Assembly (NCBI RefSeq): GCF_000721265.1
Contig: NZ_JOFZ01000003.1
Coordinates: forward strand, 1 to 64,000
Direction: 5' to 3'
Source: Streptomyces sp. NRRL F-5126
GTDB taxonomy: Bacteria; Actinomycetota; Actinomycetes; Streptomycetales; Streptomycetaceae
DNA: 64,000 nt
This document shows positions 25,469 to 34,230 of this stretch, piece after piece. Under the pieces are notes generated by a model that had not been told where the DNA came from, did no database searches, and saw only the letters and a program-made list of their open reading frames with translations. Numbering within the stretch: the first letter of the stretch is position 1; every line of letters starts with the position of its first letter. Made by a program: the position numbers and the translations under genes.

Positions 25469-26322
25469 CCGCCGTACCGCTCGGACCGCCGCGCAGGCTC
25501 GTGGAGCTCACCCTCGACGGCGAGCCGGCCAGGGTGCCCGAGGGCGCCACGATCCTGGACGCCTGCCGGGCCGCCGGCAAGGACGTGCCGACGCTGTGCG
25601 AGGGCGACACGCTCACGCCGAAGAACGCGTGCCGGGTGTGCGTGGTGGAGGTCGAGGGCGGGCGGACGCTCGCACCGGCCTGCTCGCGCCGCGCCGAGCC
25701 CGGGATGGAGGTGCACACCGACACGGAGCGCGCCCGGCACAGCCGCAAGGTCGTGCTCGAACTGCTGGCGTCCGCCACGGACCTGTCGACGACGCCACGC
25801 GCCGCCGAGTGGCTTCAGGAGTACGGCGCCGACCCCGCGCGCTACGGCCCGGAGGCGGCCAGGCTCGACGAGGAGCCGAAGGTCGACAACGACCTCTACG
25901 TGCGCGACTACGACAAGTGCATCCAGTGCTACAAGTGCGTGGACGCCTGCGGCGACCAGTGGCAGAACTCGTTCGCCATCTCCATCGCCGGGCGCGGCTT
26001 CGACGCCCGTGTCTCCACGGAGCACGACGTGCCGCTCACCGACTCGGCGTGCGTCTACTGCGGCAACTGCATCGAGGTGTGCCCGACGGGCGCGCTGAGC
26101 TTCAAGTCGGAGTTCGACATGCGGGAGGCGGGTACCTGGCGGGAGTCGGCGCAGACGCGGACGACGACGGTCTGCGCCTATTGCGGGGTGGGCTGCAACG
26201 TCACACTCCACGTCCAGGACAACGAGATCGTGAAGGTCACGTCCCCGCACGACAACCCGGTCACACATGGCAACCTGTGCATCAAGGGCCGCTTCGGCTA
26301 CCAGCACGTACAGCAGCGCTGA
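25465..26322 (+). CDS. Formate dehydrogenase iron-sulfur subunit carrying the Mo-subunit Fe4S4 domain
   Basis: A 285-residue electron-transfer protein. Residues 10-85 are a plant-type [2Fe-2S] domain (TLCEGDTLTPKNACRVCVVE). A His/Cys NuoG-like segment and two ferredoxin [4Fe-4S] motifs follow (CIQCYKCVDAC and CVYCGNCIEVCPTG). The last 50 residues are not NuoG but the Molybdop_Fe4S4 domain (C237, C240, C244, C272), ending GNLCIKGRFGYQHV just where a normal FdhA would continue into its Mo domain. The continuation lies two genes upstream. The catalytic subunit is thus split and permuted. Confidence 0.88.
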   Translation: MTAVPLGPPRRLVELTLDGEPARVPEGATILDACRAAGKDVPTLCEGDTLTPKNACRVCVVEVEGGRTLAPACSRRAEPGMEVHTDTERARHSRKVVLELLASATDLSTTPRAAEWLQEYGADPARYGPEAARLDEEPKVDNDLYVRDYDKCIQCYKCVDACGDQWQNSFAISIAGRGFDARVSTEHDVPLTDSACVYCGNCIEVCPTGALSFKSEFDMREAGTWRESAQTRTTTVCAYCGVGCNVTLHVQDNEIVKVTSPHDNPVTHGNLCIKGRFGYQHVQQR

Positions 26323-26366
26323 CGCGGCTCTGGCGGCATGGCGCGAACACGAGTAGGACTGATCAC

Positions 26367-27206
26367 ATGGGACGGGTCACCGAACGCCGGCGCACGATAC
26401 GGATCAGGAACGGGGACGTCAGCACCCGCCCCGACACCCTGGTGTCGGAGGAGCCCCTGGAGATCCGGCTGAACGGCAGGCCGCTCGCCATCACCATGCG
26501 CACGCCCAGTGACGACTTCGCGCTCGCCGCCGGGTTCCTCGTCAGCGAGGGGGTGCTCGCGTCCGCCTCCGACGTGCGGTCGATCGTGTACTGCGCGGGC
26601 GCCAAGGAGGACGGGCAGAACACGTACAACGTCGTCGACGTGCAGCTCGCGGCCGGGGTGCCCGTCCCCGACATCACGCTGGAGCGCAACGTCTACACGA
26701 CGTCCTCCTGCGGGCTGTGCGGCAAGGCGAGCCTGGACGCGGTCCGCACGACGGCACGCTTCCCGATCGCCGACGCGCCCCGCATGGTGGTGGACCCCGA
26801 GCTCCTCGCGTCCCTGCCCGACCGGCTGCGGGCGGCGCAGCAGGTCTTCGAGCGGACCGGCGGCCTGCACGCGGCGGCGCTGTTCTCCGAGTCGGGCGAG
26901 ATGCTGGACATCCGGGAGGACGTCGGACGGCACAACGCCGTCGACAAGCTCGTCGGGCGCGCGCTGCGCGAGGGCGGGCTGCCGCTGTCGCGGGCGATCC
27001 TGCTGGTGTCGGGGCGTGCCTCCTTCGAGCTGGCGCAGAAGGCCGTGATGGCGGGCATCCCGGTGCTCGCGGCGGTGTCGGCGCCCTCGTCGCTCGCGGT
27101 GGACCTCGCGGCGGAGTCGGGTCTCACGCTGGTGGGCTTCCTGCGGGGCCCCTCCATGAACGTGTACGCGGGCGACGAACGGATCGCCCTCCACACCGGG
27201 GTGTGA
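26367..27206 (+). CDS. fdhD: Formate dehydrogenase accessory sulfurtransferase
   Basis: A 279-residue FdhD. The redox-active loop is SSCGLCGKAS, with C115 and C118, and further family blocks are EEPLEIRLNG, DIREDVGRHNAVDKLVG and LLVSGRASFELAQKA. FdhD passes sulfur from IscS-type desulfurases to the molybdenum cofactor and is needed for active Mo formate dehydrogenase. It lies 44 bases after the iron-sulfur subunit in the same direction and ends the fdh operon at a strong terminator. Confidence 0.92.
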   Translation: MGRVTERRRTIRIRNGDVSTRPDTLVSEEPLEIRLNGRPLAITMRTPSDDFALAAGFLVSEGVLASASDVRSIVYCAGAKEDGQNTYNVVDVQLAAGVPVPDITLERNVYTTSSCGLCGKASLDAVRTTARFPIADAPRMVVDPELLASLPDRLRAAQQVFERTGGLHAAALFSESGEMLDIREDVGRHNAVDKLVGRALREGGLPLSRAILLVSGRASFELAQKAVMAGIPVLAAVSAPSSLAVDLAAESGLTLVGFLRGPSMNVYAGDERIALHTGV

Positions 27207-27587
27207 CGCGCCTCGCGTCACGGGAGCGGGCCCGGCCGGCGGGGAGCGCCCCCTGCGCCGGCCGGGCCTTTCCGTGTGCTCCTCAGGCGCCGCTGCCCGC
27301 GGCGGCGATCCGGGTGCCGCCCGGTTGCGCTCGCCTCCCGCGTACTCGGGGCAGTCGCCGCTGAAGCAGTGGCAGTCGCCGTCGGTCGGCGACGCGGGAT
27401 CGAGCCGGTCATCGCCAGGTCGTGGCCCCGAGTCGCCGGGGGTGTCGCCGGCTGAGTGCCGGCAGCCGGCGCGGCGGCGACCGAGAACGCCGCCGGCAGG
27501 GCCGACACCCGGAAGGCCGCGGGCGCCTGAAGGGCCGCGGGACGGGCCACGGCCCGGAGCAGCGGCCCGATGGGCGCGGCGCCTCCC
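27207..27587. other. Intergenic region after fdhD
   Basis: Apart from the terminator at 27230-27267 and a 7-bp hairpin TGACGCG/CGCGTCA at 27204-27220 that includes the fdhD stop, nothing is recognisable. Open frames here are low-complexity GC-rich readings without family features. Confidence 0.5.
27230..27267 (+). terminator. Terminator of the formate dehydrogenase operon
   Basis: GCCCGGCCGGCG (27230-27241) pairs perfectly with CGCCGGCCGGGC (27256-27267), and the stem is followed by CTTTCC. Confidence 0.8.
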
Positions 27588-28667
27588 TCAGGGGGCCACG
27601 CGTGTCGTTCGCGTCGCCCCGGTGGTCTTGCCGCGCCCGGCCGGGCGCGGCGAGCCGCCGACCAGGAGCGTGTGCTGCTCGGGGTCGCGCGCCTCGGGGT
27701 CGCGGGAGCGGCGCTTCGCGATCACCGCGCAGACCATCAGCTGCATCTGGTGGAAGAGCATCAGCGGCAGCACCGCGAGTCCCGCCTGGGCGCCGAACAG
27801 CACGCTGGCCATGGGCAGCCCGGCCGCGAGGCTCTTCTTGGACCCGGCGAACTGGATGGCGATCCTGTCGTCCCTCGTGAAGCCGAGCCGCCGCGCGCCC
27901 TGCCACGTCAGCGCGAGCATGACGGCGAGCAGCACCGCCTCGACCGCGAGCAGCTCCAGCAGCCGGACCACCGTCACCTGGTGCCAGATGCCCGCGACCA
28001 CACCCTCGCTGAACGCGGTGTAGACGACCAGCAGGATCGAGCCGCGGTCGACGATCTTCAGGGGCTTCTTGCGCCGCTGCACGAATCCGCCGATCCAGCG
28101 GCGCAGCAGCTGGCCCGCGAGGAACGGCACGAGCAGTTGCAGGACGATCTTGAGGACCGAGTCGGCGGAGAAACCGACGGAGCCGCCGCCGATCAGCCCC
28201 GCGGCGAGCAGCGGCGTGACGACGATGCCGGCGAGGCTGGAGAAGGAGCCCGCCACGATCGCCGCCGGCACGTTGCCGCGTGCGATCGAGGTGAAGGCGA
28301 TCGAGGACTGGATGGTCGACGGCACGAGGCACAGGAACAGCAGGCCGTGGTAGAGCTGCGGCGTCAGCAGGAAGGGCACGAGCCGGCCCGCTGCCAGCCC
28401 GAGGAGGGGGAAGACGACGAACGTGCACGCGAGGACGGTCAGGTGGAGCCGCCAGTGCCGCAGGCCGTCCAGCGCCTCGCGGGTGGACAGGCGCGCGCCG
28501 TAGAGGAAGAAGAGCAGGGCCACCGCCCCGGTCGAGCAGCCGCTCGCGGCACCGGCCGCCCATCCCGACGCCGGCAGCAGCGCCGCGAGGGCCACCGCGC
28601 AGACGAGCGCGAGGATGAACGGGTCGATCGGCAGCCAGGACGGCAGGTGCGGCGTGCGGCGGTTCAT
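27588..28667 (-). CDS. Bile acid:sodium symporter-like (SBF) transporter
   Basis: A 359-residue membrane protein starting at the ATG at 28667. About ten hydrophobic helices are seen, beginning IDPFILALVCAVALAALL. It has the SBF/YfeH-type signature SIAFTSIARGNVPAAIVAGS with a Gly/Ser-rich crossover helix, and FAGSKKSLAAGLPMASVLF in the second repeat. The final 35 residues are a basic, disordered cytoplasmic tail. The substrate is unknown; relatives move organic anions with sodium. A divergent LysR gene 144 bases away is the probable regulator. Confidence 0.83.
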   Translation of the reverse strand: MNRRTPHLPSWLPIDPFILALVCAVALAALLPASGWAAGAASGCSTGAVALLFFLYGARLSTREALDGLRHWRLHLTVLACTFVVFPLLGLAAGRLVPFLLTPQLYHGLLFLCLVPSTIQSSIAFTSIARGNVPAAIVAGSFSSLAGIVVTPLLAAGLIGGGSVGFSADSVLKIVLQLLVPFLAGQLLRRWIGGFVQRRKKPLKIVDRGSILLVVYTAFSEGVVAGIWHQVTVVRLLELLAVEAVLLAVMLALTWQGARRLGFTRDDRIAIQFAGSKKSLAAGLPMASVLFGAQAGLAVLPLMLFHQMQLMVCAVIAKRRSRDPEARDPEQHTLLVGGSPRPAGRGKTTGATRTTRVAP

Positions 28668-28811
28668 GCGCTCCACTTCCGGTACGGATCGTGCCTCTCC
28701 ATGATCCGCGCCGGGCGCATGATCGGGAATCCGGTGTACCGCTCTGACTGACATCACGCAACGCGATAGCCCGGCGCGCGGACGCGTGCGCCCCCGCAAT
28801 AGCCTGGTCGC

Positions 28812-29693
28812 GTGTACGAGCCCGCACAGCTGCGCACTTTCCTGACCGTCGCGCAGACGCTGAGTTTCACCCAGGCCGCACGGCGCCTCGGGCTTCGGCA
28901 GTCGACCGTGAGCCAGCACGTGCGGCGTCTCGAGGCCGCGACGGGCCGGCTGCTGTTCACCCGGGACACGCACAGCGTGGAGCTGACCGAGGACGGCGAG
29001 GCGATGCTCGGCTTCGCCGGGACGATCCTCGCGGCGCACGAGCGCGCGGCCGAGTTCTTCGCCGGAACGAGGCTGCGGGGCAGGCTCAGGGTGGGCGTGT
29101 CGGAGGACTTCGTCCTCACCCGGATGCCGGAGATCCTGGAGACGTTCCGCGGCGAGCACCCTGAGGTCGACCTCGAGCTCACCGTCGAGCTGTCCGGCAT
29201 CCTGTACGAGCAGCTGGCCGCGGGCCGCCTCGACCTGGTGCTGGCGAAGCGGCGGGCGGGTGAGACGCACGGGGACCTGGTGTGGCGGTCGTCCCTGTGC
29301 TGGATCGCGACGCCCCGGCTGCGGATCGACGCGGAGCGCCCGCTTCCGCTGATCCTCTTCCCGCCGCCCGCCATCACCAGGGCACGTGCCCTCGACGCCC
29401 TGGAGAGCGCCGGCCGCCCGTGGCGCATCGCCTGTACGAGCTCCAGCCTCAGCGGGCTGATCGCCGCCGCCCGCGCGGGTCTTGGCGTGATGGCGCACAC
29501 CAGGGGGCTGGTACCGCCCGGCCTTGTGCCCGTCCCCGCGCGGGCCGACCTGCCGGATCTGGGCGGGGTCGACTTCGTCCTGCTCAGGCCGGAATCCGCG
29601 CGTCCGTCCGCGGCGAGCGCCGCGGCGGACGCGCTCGCCAAGGCGATCCTGACCGGCGGCGACCGGTTGCACCGTCCGGCGGGCGGGCTCTGA
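28812..29693 (+). CDS. LysR-family regulator
   Basis: A 293-residue LysR protein. The N-terminal HTH is QLRTFLTVAQTLSFTQAARR followed by LGLRQSTVSQHVRRLEA, and the substrate-binding domain begins LRGRLRVGVSEDF. It is divergent from the SBF-like transporter gene and likely controls it, in line with the usual LysR arrangement. The GTG start at 28812 directly precedes the HTH. The ligand is unknown. Confidence 0.88.
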   Translation: MYEPAQLRTFLTVAQTLSFTQAARRLGLRQSTVSQHVRRLEAATGRLLFTRDTHSVELTEDGEAMLGFAGTILAAHERAAEFFAGTRLRGRLRVGVSEDFVLTRMPEILETFRGEHPEVDLELTVELSGILYEQLAAGRLDLVLAKRRAGETHGDLVWRSSLCWIATPRLRIDAERPLPLILFPPPAITRARALDALESAGRPWRIACTSSSLSGLIAAARAGLGVMAHTRGLVPPGLVPVPARADLPDLGGVDFVLLRPESARPSAASAAADALAKAILTGGDRLHRPAGGL

Positions 29694-29724
29694 GCGTGCG
29701 TCCGGCGCGGCGCTCGCCGGGCTG

Positions 29725-30717
29725 CTACGTGTGCTGTTTGACGTTGCGCAGCACCGGGGAGACCTCGACCCGCTGGACGCCTTCGAGCGGCCCGAGGGAC
29801 TCCCCCAGGTAGCGGTAGACCGCGGCGCTGTCCCGGCAGACGATCACGGCGACCAGGTTGCTCTCGCCGGTCGTGGCCATGACTGCGGCCGTCTCCGGCT
29901 GGCGCGCGAGCGCGCGCCCCAGCGTCTCGAGCGCACGGGGCTCCGCGGTGATCCACAGGATGGCGCGGGCGGCATAGCCGAGGGCCTCGGTGGCGAACTC
30001 GACGTCGAGGAAGAGGGTGCCTGAGCGCAGCAGCCGCTCCAGCCTGCGGCGCGTGGCCGACTCGGTGCCGCCCGTCGCCGCCGCGAGCTCGGCGATGCTC
30101 GTCCTGCCGTCCTTCTCCAGGGCGCGCAGGAGCGGCTCGTCGCGGGGTCCGGGCGGGCCGCCGCCGTCGGGGTCGTCCTCCTGGCGCTCCTGGTGTGTCC
30201 AGGACGGGGCGAGGGCCGCGATCTGGCCGGCGTCGAGGGCCTTGTCCCCGCCGAAGCCCTTGGCGAACCAGCTGGTGGGGCCGCCGAAGAACCGGTGCAG
30301 CAGCTGGTGGGCCCTGATGTCGGTGACACTCGGCGTGCGCGGGAGCTTCCCGAGGATCAGCTCGTCGTGCTCACCGGCGCTGGAGAACGCCGTGCTGCAC
30401 ACGATCTCCGTGCCCGCGGAGGTGAGACCGATCCAGCTGGTGTCGGGACGCTGGGCGAGCGCGCGGGCGACGGCCTCGGCCGCGTCCGGCTTGACGCGCA
30501 GCTTGAGCATCCAGTTGTCCCGGTCGCGCAGTTCCGCGTCGCGCACACCGACGACGCGCAGGCCCACGGCGGTGCGCAGCCGGCGGAAGCGGCGGGCGAC
30601 CGTCTGGTCGGAGACGCCGAGCACGGCGGCGATCCTGCTGAACGGGGCGCGCCCGTCGACTTCCAGGGCGTGCACCAGCCGGAAGTCCAGTTCGTCGACC
30701 GCGTCGCGTTCCCTCAC
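29725..30717 (-). CDS. Lrp/AsnC regulator with two tandem units
   Basis: A 330-residue protein built from two Lrp/AsnC halves. The first HTH is RAPFSRIAAVLGVSDQTVAR near the N-terminus, and the second is RTSIAELAAATGGTESATRR after a Pro/Gly/Asp linker at about residues 160-180. Each half is followed by a RAM-like alpha/beta domain. Such fused pairs are common in Streptomyces and presumably form pseudo-dimers. The GTG at 30717 is chosen because family similarity starts there; an in-frame extension to 30894 reads through Pro/Arg-rich sequence. It is convergent with the LysR gene and divergent from fadD. Confidence 0.83.
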   Translation of the reverse strand: MRERDAVDELDFRLVHALEVDGRAPFSRIAAVLGVSDQTVARRFRRLRTAVGLRVVGVRDAELRDRDNWMLKLRVKPDAAEAVARALAQRPDTSWIGLTSAGTEIVCSTAFSSAGEHDELILGKLPRTPSVTDIRAHQLLHRFFGGPTSWFAKGFGGDKALDAGQIAALAPSWTHQERQEDDPDGGGPPGPRDEPLLRALEKDGRTSIAELAAATGGTESATRRRLERLLRSGTLFLDVEFATEALGYAARAILWITAEPRALETLGRALARQPETAAVMATTGESNLVAVIVCRDSAAVYRYLGESLGPLEGVQRVEVSPVLRNVKQHT

Positions 30718-31054
30718 CGTTATGCCCGTCCGTGTCGGATTCCGGCGACTGTGCGGCCGGAGCCGCGGGAAACCGCGACCCCGGCGATCGTACGATCCGT
30801 AGGGTGGCGCGAGGCACGCGGTGGCACCGGGGCGGGCGGGGGGCGGTAAGCGCCCGGTACGGATTCGGTGGAGATTCCCTCGCCCGGCACCCACCCTTCA
30901 GTCAGAATTCTGTCCGCGCGCGGCCGGAATGGGCGTTTTTCGGCCGCGTGTGTGTGGTGTTCCCACCCGTTCACACCGTCGGGACGCCCGCTTCCCTCCC
31001 TTTTTCGTGGGGTAGCGTCGCGGCGCTGTGCGGAGCACGACAAGGAGCAAGTCA
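30718..31054. other. Divergent promoter region of the Lrp and acyl-CoA synthetase genes
   Basis: No gene is seen in these 337 bases. TAGCGT at 31013-31018 is a possible -10 for the acyl-CoA synthetase gene, without a clear -35. Short AT-rich runs (GAATTC, TTTTTC) stand out but form no obvious repeat. Confidence 0.4.
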
Positions 31055-32878
31055 GTGCGCGAGTTCACCGTCCCCCCTCTCGTGGCAGCCGCCTCGTCCG
31101 GTGGCCTCGCCGACCCCGTATTCGATCATGCCCGTGACCATCCGGACCGTGTGGCGCTCGGCCGCAAGAACGAGCGGGGCGAGTGGCTCGATATCAGCGC
31201 CGTGCAATTCCGCGACGAGGTGGTCGCGGCGGCCAAGGGGCTGCTCGCCGAGGGCATCCGGTTCGGCGACCGGGTGGGGATCATGTGCAGGACGCGGTAC
31301 GAGTGGACGATCGTCGACTTCGCGCTGTGGACCATCGGCGCCCAGTCCGTGCCGCTCTACCCGACGTCGTCGGCCGAGCAGGTGCTGTGGATGCTCTACG
31401 ACTCCGAGGCCATCGCCTGCCTGGTCGAGCACGAGGACCACGCCATGACCATCGGCTCCGTCATCGACCGCCTGCCCAAGCTGAAGCGGCTGTGGCAGTT
31501 GGACAAGGGCGCGATGGAGCACCTGCTCACCGCGGGCAGCCACATAGGCGACGACGTCGTCGAGCGGCACCGCGCGGCGGTGACACCCGAGTCCTGGGCG
31601 TCGGTCATCTACACGTCGGGCACCACGGGCCGCCCCAAGGGGTGCGTGCTCACCCACGCCAACTTCATGTTCGAGACCGACACCGTGGTCGAGCGGTACG
31701 AGCGTGTCTTCCACTCACGCCCGAACGACCAGGCGTCCACGCTGCTGTTCCTCCCGCTGAGCCACGTGTTCGGGCGGATGGTGGAGGTGGCCGCGGTGCG
31801 CGGCGGCGTCAAGCTCGGGCACCAGCCCGAGTTGCGGGCGAGCGCGCTGCTGCCCGACCTGGCCGCGTTCCGGCCCTCCTTCATCCTCGCGGTGCCGTAC
31901 ATCTTCGAGAAGGTCTACGGTGCGGCGCGGCGGAAGGCCGAGCGCGAGGGCAAGGCGGCACCGTTCGACAAGGCCGTGGACGTGGCCGTGCGGTACGCCG
32001 AGGCCATGGAGGACAAGGCGTTCGGCACGGGGCCCGGTCCTTCGGCGGCGCTGCGCCTGCAGCACCAGTTCTTCGACAAGGCCGTGTACGGCAAGGTGCG
32101 CGCGGCGATGGGCGGCAGGGTGCGGCACGCCATGTCGGGCGGTTCCGGCATGGACCGCAGGCTCGGTCTCTTCTTCGCGGGCGCCGGCGTCACGATCTAC
32201 GAGGGGTACGGCCTGACGGAGTCGTGTGCCGCCGCCACCGCCAATCCGCCCGAGCGCACGCGCTACGGCACGGTGGGCGTGCCGGTGCCCGGTTCGACCG
32301 TGCACATCGCGCAGGACGGCGAGGTGTGGCTGCAGGGCGACAACGTCTTCGCCGGCTACCTGGGCGACAAGAAGGCGACCGACGCGACCCTCTACGACGG
32401 CTGGCTCGCCACCGGCGACCTGGGCTCGCTCGACGAGGACGGCTACCTCACCATCACGGGCCGCAAGAAGGAGATCCTGGTCACCTCGGGCGGCAAGAGT
32501 GTCTCCCCCACCGCCCTGGAGGAGCGGGTGCGCGCCCACCCGCTGGTCGGCCAGTGCATCGTGGTCGGCAACGACCGCCCGTACGTCGCCGCCCTGGTGA
32601 CGCTGGACCAGGAGGCCGTGGAGCACTGGCTCTCCGTGCAGGGCAAGCCGCCGCTGAGGGCGGCCGAGCTCGTGCGCGACTCGGACCTGGAGACGGAGAT
32701 CAGACGTGCGGTGGTCGCCGCCAACACGGCGGTGTCGCAGGCCGAGTCGATCCGCACGTTCCGGATACTCGCACACCCGTTCAGCGAGGAGCACGGCCTG
32801 CTCACGCCCTCGCTGAAGCTGAAGCGCAAGGCCATCGAGACGGCTTACACCGCGGAGGTCGAGGCCCTCTACGGGTGA
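31055..32878 (+). CDS. Long-chain fatty acid-CoA ligase (AMP-forming)
   Basis: A 607-residue adenylate-forming ligase of the FadD/ACSL type. The phosphate loop is YTSGTTGRPKG, the A5 motif is YEGYGLTESCAAAT, and the hinge region is YDGWLATGDLGSLDEDGYL followed by ITGRKKEILVTSGGKSV. The catalytic lysine is in the C-terminal TPSLKLKRKAI. It activates fatty acids to acyl-CoA via acyl-AMP. GTG at 31055 is used because AAGGAG at 31042-31047 is well placed. It is monocistronic in appearance. Confidence 0.9.
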   Translation: MREFTVPPLVAAASSGGLADPVFDHARDHPDRVALGRKNERGEWLDISAVQFRDEVVAAAKGLLAEGIRFGDRVGIMCRTRYEWTIVDFALWTIGAQSVPLYPTSSAEQVLWMLYDSEAIACLVEHEDHAMTIGSVIDRLPKLKRLWQLDKGAMEHLLTAGSHIGDDVVERHRAAVTPESWASVIYTSGTTGRPKGCVLTHANFMFETDTVVERYERVFHSRPNDQASTLLFLPLSHVFGRMVEVAAVRGGVKLGHQPELRASALLPDLAAFRPSFILAVPYIFEKVYGAARRKAEREGKAAPFDKAVDVAVRYAEAMEDKAFGTGPGPSAALRLQHQFFDKAVYGKVRAAMGGRVRHAMSGGSGMDRRLGLFFAGAGVTIYEGYGLTESCAAATANPPERTRYGTVGVPVPGSTVHIAQDGEVWLQGDNVFAGYLGDKKATDATLYDGWLATGDLGSLDEDGYLTITGRKKEILVTSGGKSVSPTALEERVRAHPLVGQCIVVGNDRPYVAALVTLDQEAVEHWLSVQGKPPLRAAELVRDSDLETEIRRAVVAANTAVSQAESIRTFRILAHPFSEEHGLLTPSLKLKRKAIETAYTAEVEALYG

Positions 32879-32996
32879 GGCATCGGCCACACCGCGCAGG
32901 GGGAATGCCACGCCGGCCGTGGTCGTTGTTGTGGCGGGGTGTGTCCGTCACGCCCTCGACACCACAATTCGCCTGAAACGTAAGGATCGACACCGC

Positions 32997-33827
32997 GTGA
33001 GCAGCAAGGTCCCGTCCCTCACACTCAACAACGGCATCGAGATGCCGCAGCTCGGCTTCGGCGTCTGGCAGGTGCCGGACAGCGAGGCCACGGCCGTCGT
33101 CACCACGGCGATCGAGGCCGGCTACCGCTCCATCGACACCGCCGCGGCCTACGGCAACGAGGCGGGCACGGGCAAGGCCATCGCCGCCTCGGGCGTCGCG
33201 CGCGAGGACTTCTTCGTCACGACCAAGCTGCAGAACCCGGACCAGGGACACGACTCGACGCTGCGGGCCTTCGACGCCTCGCTCGAGCGGCTCGGCCTCG
33301 ACTACGTCGACCTCTACCTGATCCACTGGCCGACGCCCGCCAGGGGCCTGTACGTCGACACGTACAAGGCGTTCGAGAAGATCCTCGCGGACGGCCGCGC
33401 CCGCTCCATCGGCGTCTCCAACTTCCTGCCCGAGCACCTGGACGTGCTGGCCCGCGAGACGTCCGTGGTGCCCGCCGTCAACCAGATCGAGCTGCACCCG
33501 CAGTTCCAGCAGGCGGACTCGCGCGCGGAGCACGCCGCCCGCTCCATCGTCACCGAGGCATGGTCGCCGCTCGGCCAGGGCAAGGGCCTGCTGGAGGTGC
33601 CGACGGTCGCGGCGGTGGCGCACAAGCACGGCAGGACGCCCGCACAGGTCGTGCTGCGCTGGCACCTCAGGCTCGGCAACGTGGTCATCCCCAAGTCGGT
33701 GACGCCCTCGCGCATCCGGGAGAACATCGACGTCTTCGGGTTCGATCTCGACGACGACGACCTGGCCGCCTTCGCGGCGCTCGACGAGGGCCGGCGGCTG
33801 GGCGGCAACCCCGCCGAGGTCAACTGA
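32997..33827 (+). CDS. Aldo/keto reductase
   Basis: A 276-residue AKR (2,5-diketogluconate reductase-like). The catalytic tetrad is visible: D47 and Y52 in YRSIDTAAAYGNE, K77 in FVTTKL, and H110 in LIHWP. C-terminal IPKSVTPSRIRENIDVF binds NADPH. The GTG start at 32997 has AAGGATC 9 bases upstream; an in-frame GTG at 32919 would add a stretch without family similarity. Physiological substrate unknown. Confidence 0.9.
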   Translation: MSSKVPSLTLNNGIEMPQLGFGVWQVPDSEATAVVTTAIEAGYRSIDTAAAYGNEAGTGKAIAASGVAREDFFVTTKLQNPDQGHDSTLRAFDASLERLGLDYVDLYLIHWPTPARGLYVDTYKAFEKILADGRARSIGVSNFLPEHLDVLARETSVVPAVNQIELHPQFQQADSRAEHAARSIVTEAWSPLGQGKGLLEVPTVAAVAHKHGRTPAQVVLRWHLRLGNVVIPKSVTPSRIRENIDVFGFDLDDDDLAAFAALDEGRRLGGNPAEVN

Positions 33828-33918
33828 CCCGCGGGCGGGGCGGGCGTCCCTGACGGGCCCGTCCCGCCGTCCGCGCGTAGGGTGAAAAGGGCCCGGGAAG
33901 CGGACGAGGGAGACCACC

Positions 33919-34224
33919 ATGGCGACGGAAGCGCTGGCCCAGGACGCGGTGCGCGAGCGGCTGCGGGAGCTGCCCGGCTGGTCGCTCGGCGAGGACGGCA
34001 TCAGCCGCGCCTACCGGCTCGGCTCGCACTTCGCCGCGACCGCGATGGTCGTGCACATCGCCCAGCTCCAGGAGGAGCTGAACCACCACTCCGAGCTCAC
34101 CCTCGGCTACAACACCGTGTCGCTCACCGTCTCCACGCACGACGCGGGCGGCGCGGTCACCGACAAGGACTTCGAACTGGCCCGGAGGGTCGAGGCGGCG
34201 GCGCCGGGCCACGGCGCGAACTGA
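33919..34224 (+). CDS. 4a-hydroxytetrahydrobiopterin dehydratase
   Basis: A 101-residue PCD/DCoH-family protein with the active-site region HIAQLQEELNHHSELTLGYN, which provides the two adjacent histidines and the later VSLTVSTHDAGG strand. It dehydrates pterin-4a-carbinolamine formed by aromatic-amino-acid hydroxylases; no hydroxylase gene is nearby, so its partner is uncertain. Ribosome site GAGGGAGACC is well spaced. It ends 6 bases from the stop of the convergent DUF2264 gene. Confidence 0.92.
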   Translation: MATEALAQDAVRERLRELPGWSLGEDGISRAYRLGSHFAATAMVVHIAQLQEELNHHSELTLGYNTVSLTVSTHDAGGAVTDKDFELARRVEAAAPGHGAN

Positions 34225-34230
34225 CACCCG

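Noticed and set aside
29702..29720. CCGGCG/CGCCGG hairpin between LysR and Lrp genes
   Set aside because: Only a 6-bp stem, expected by chance in such GC-rich sequence.
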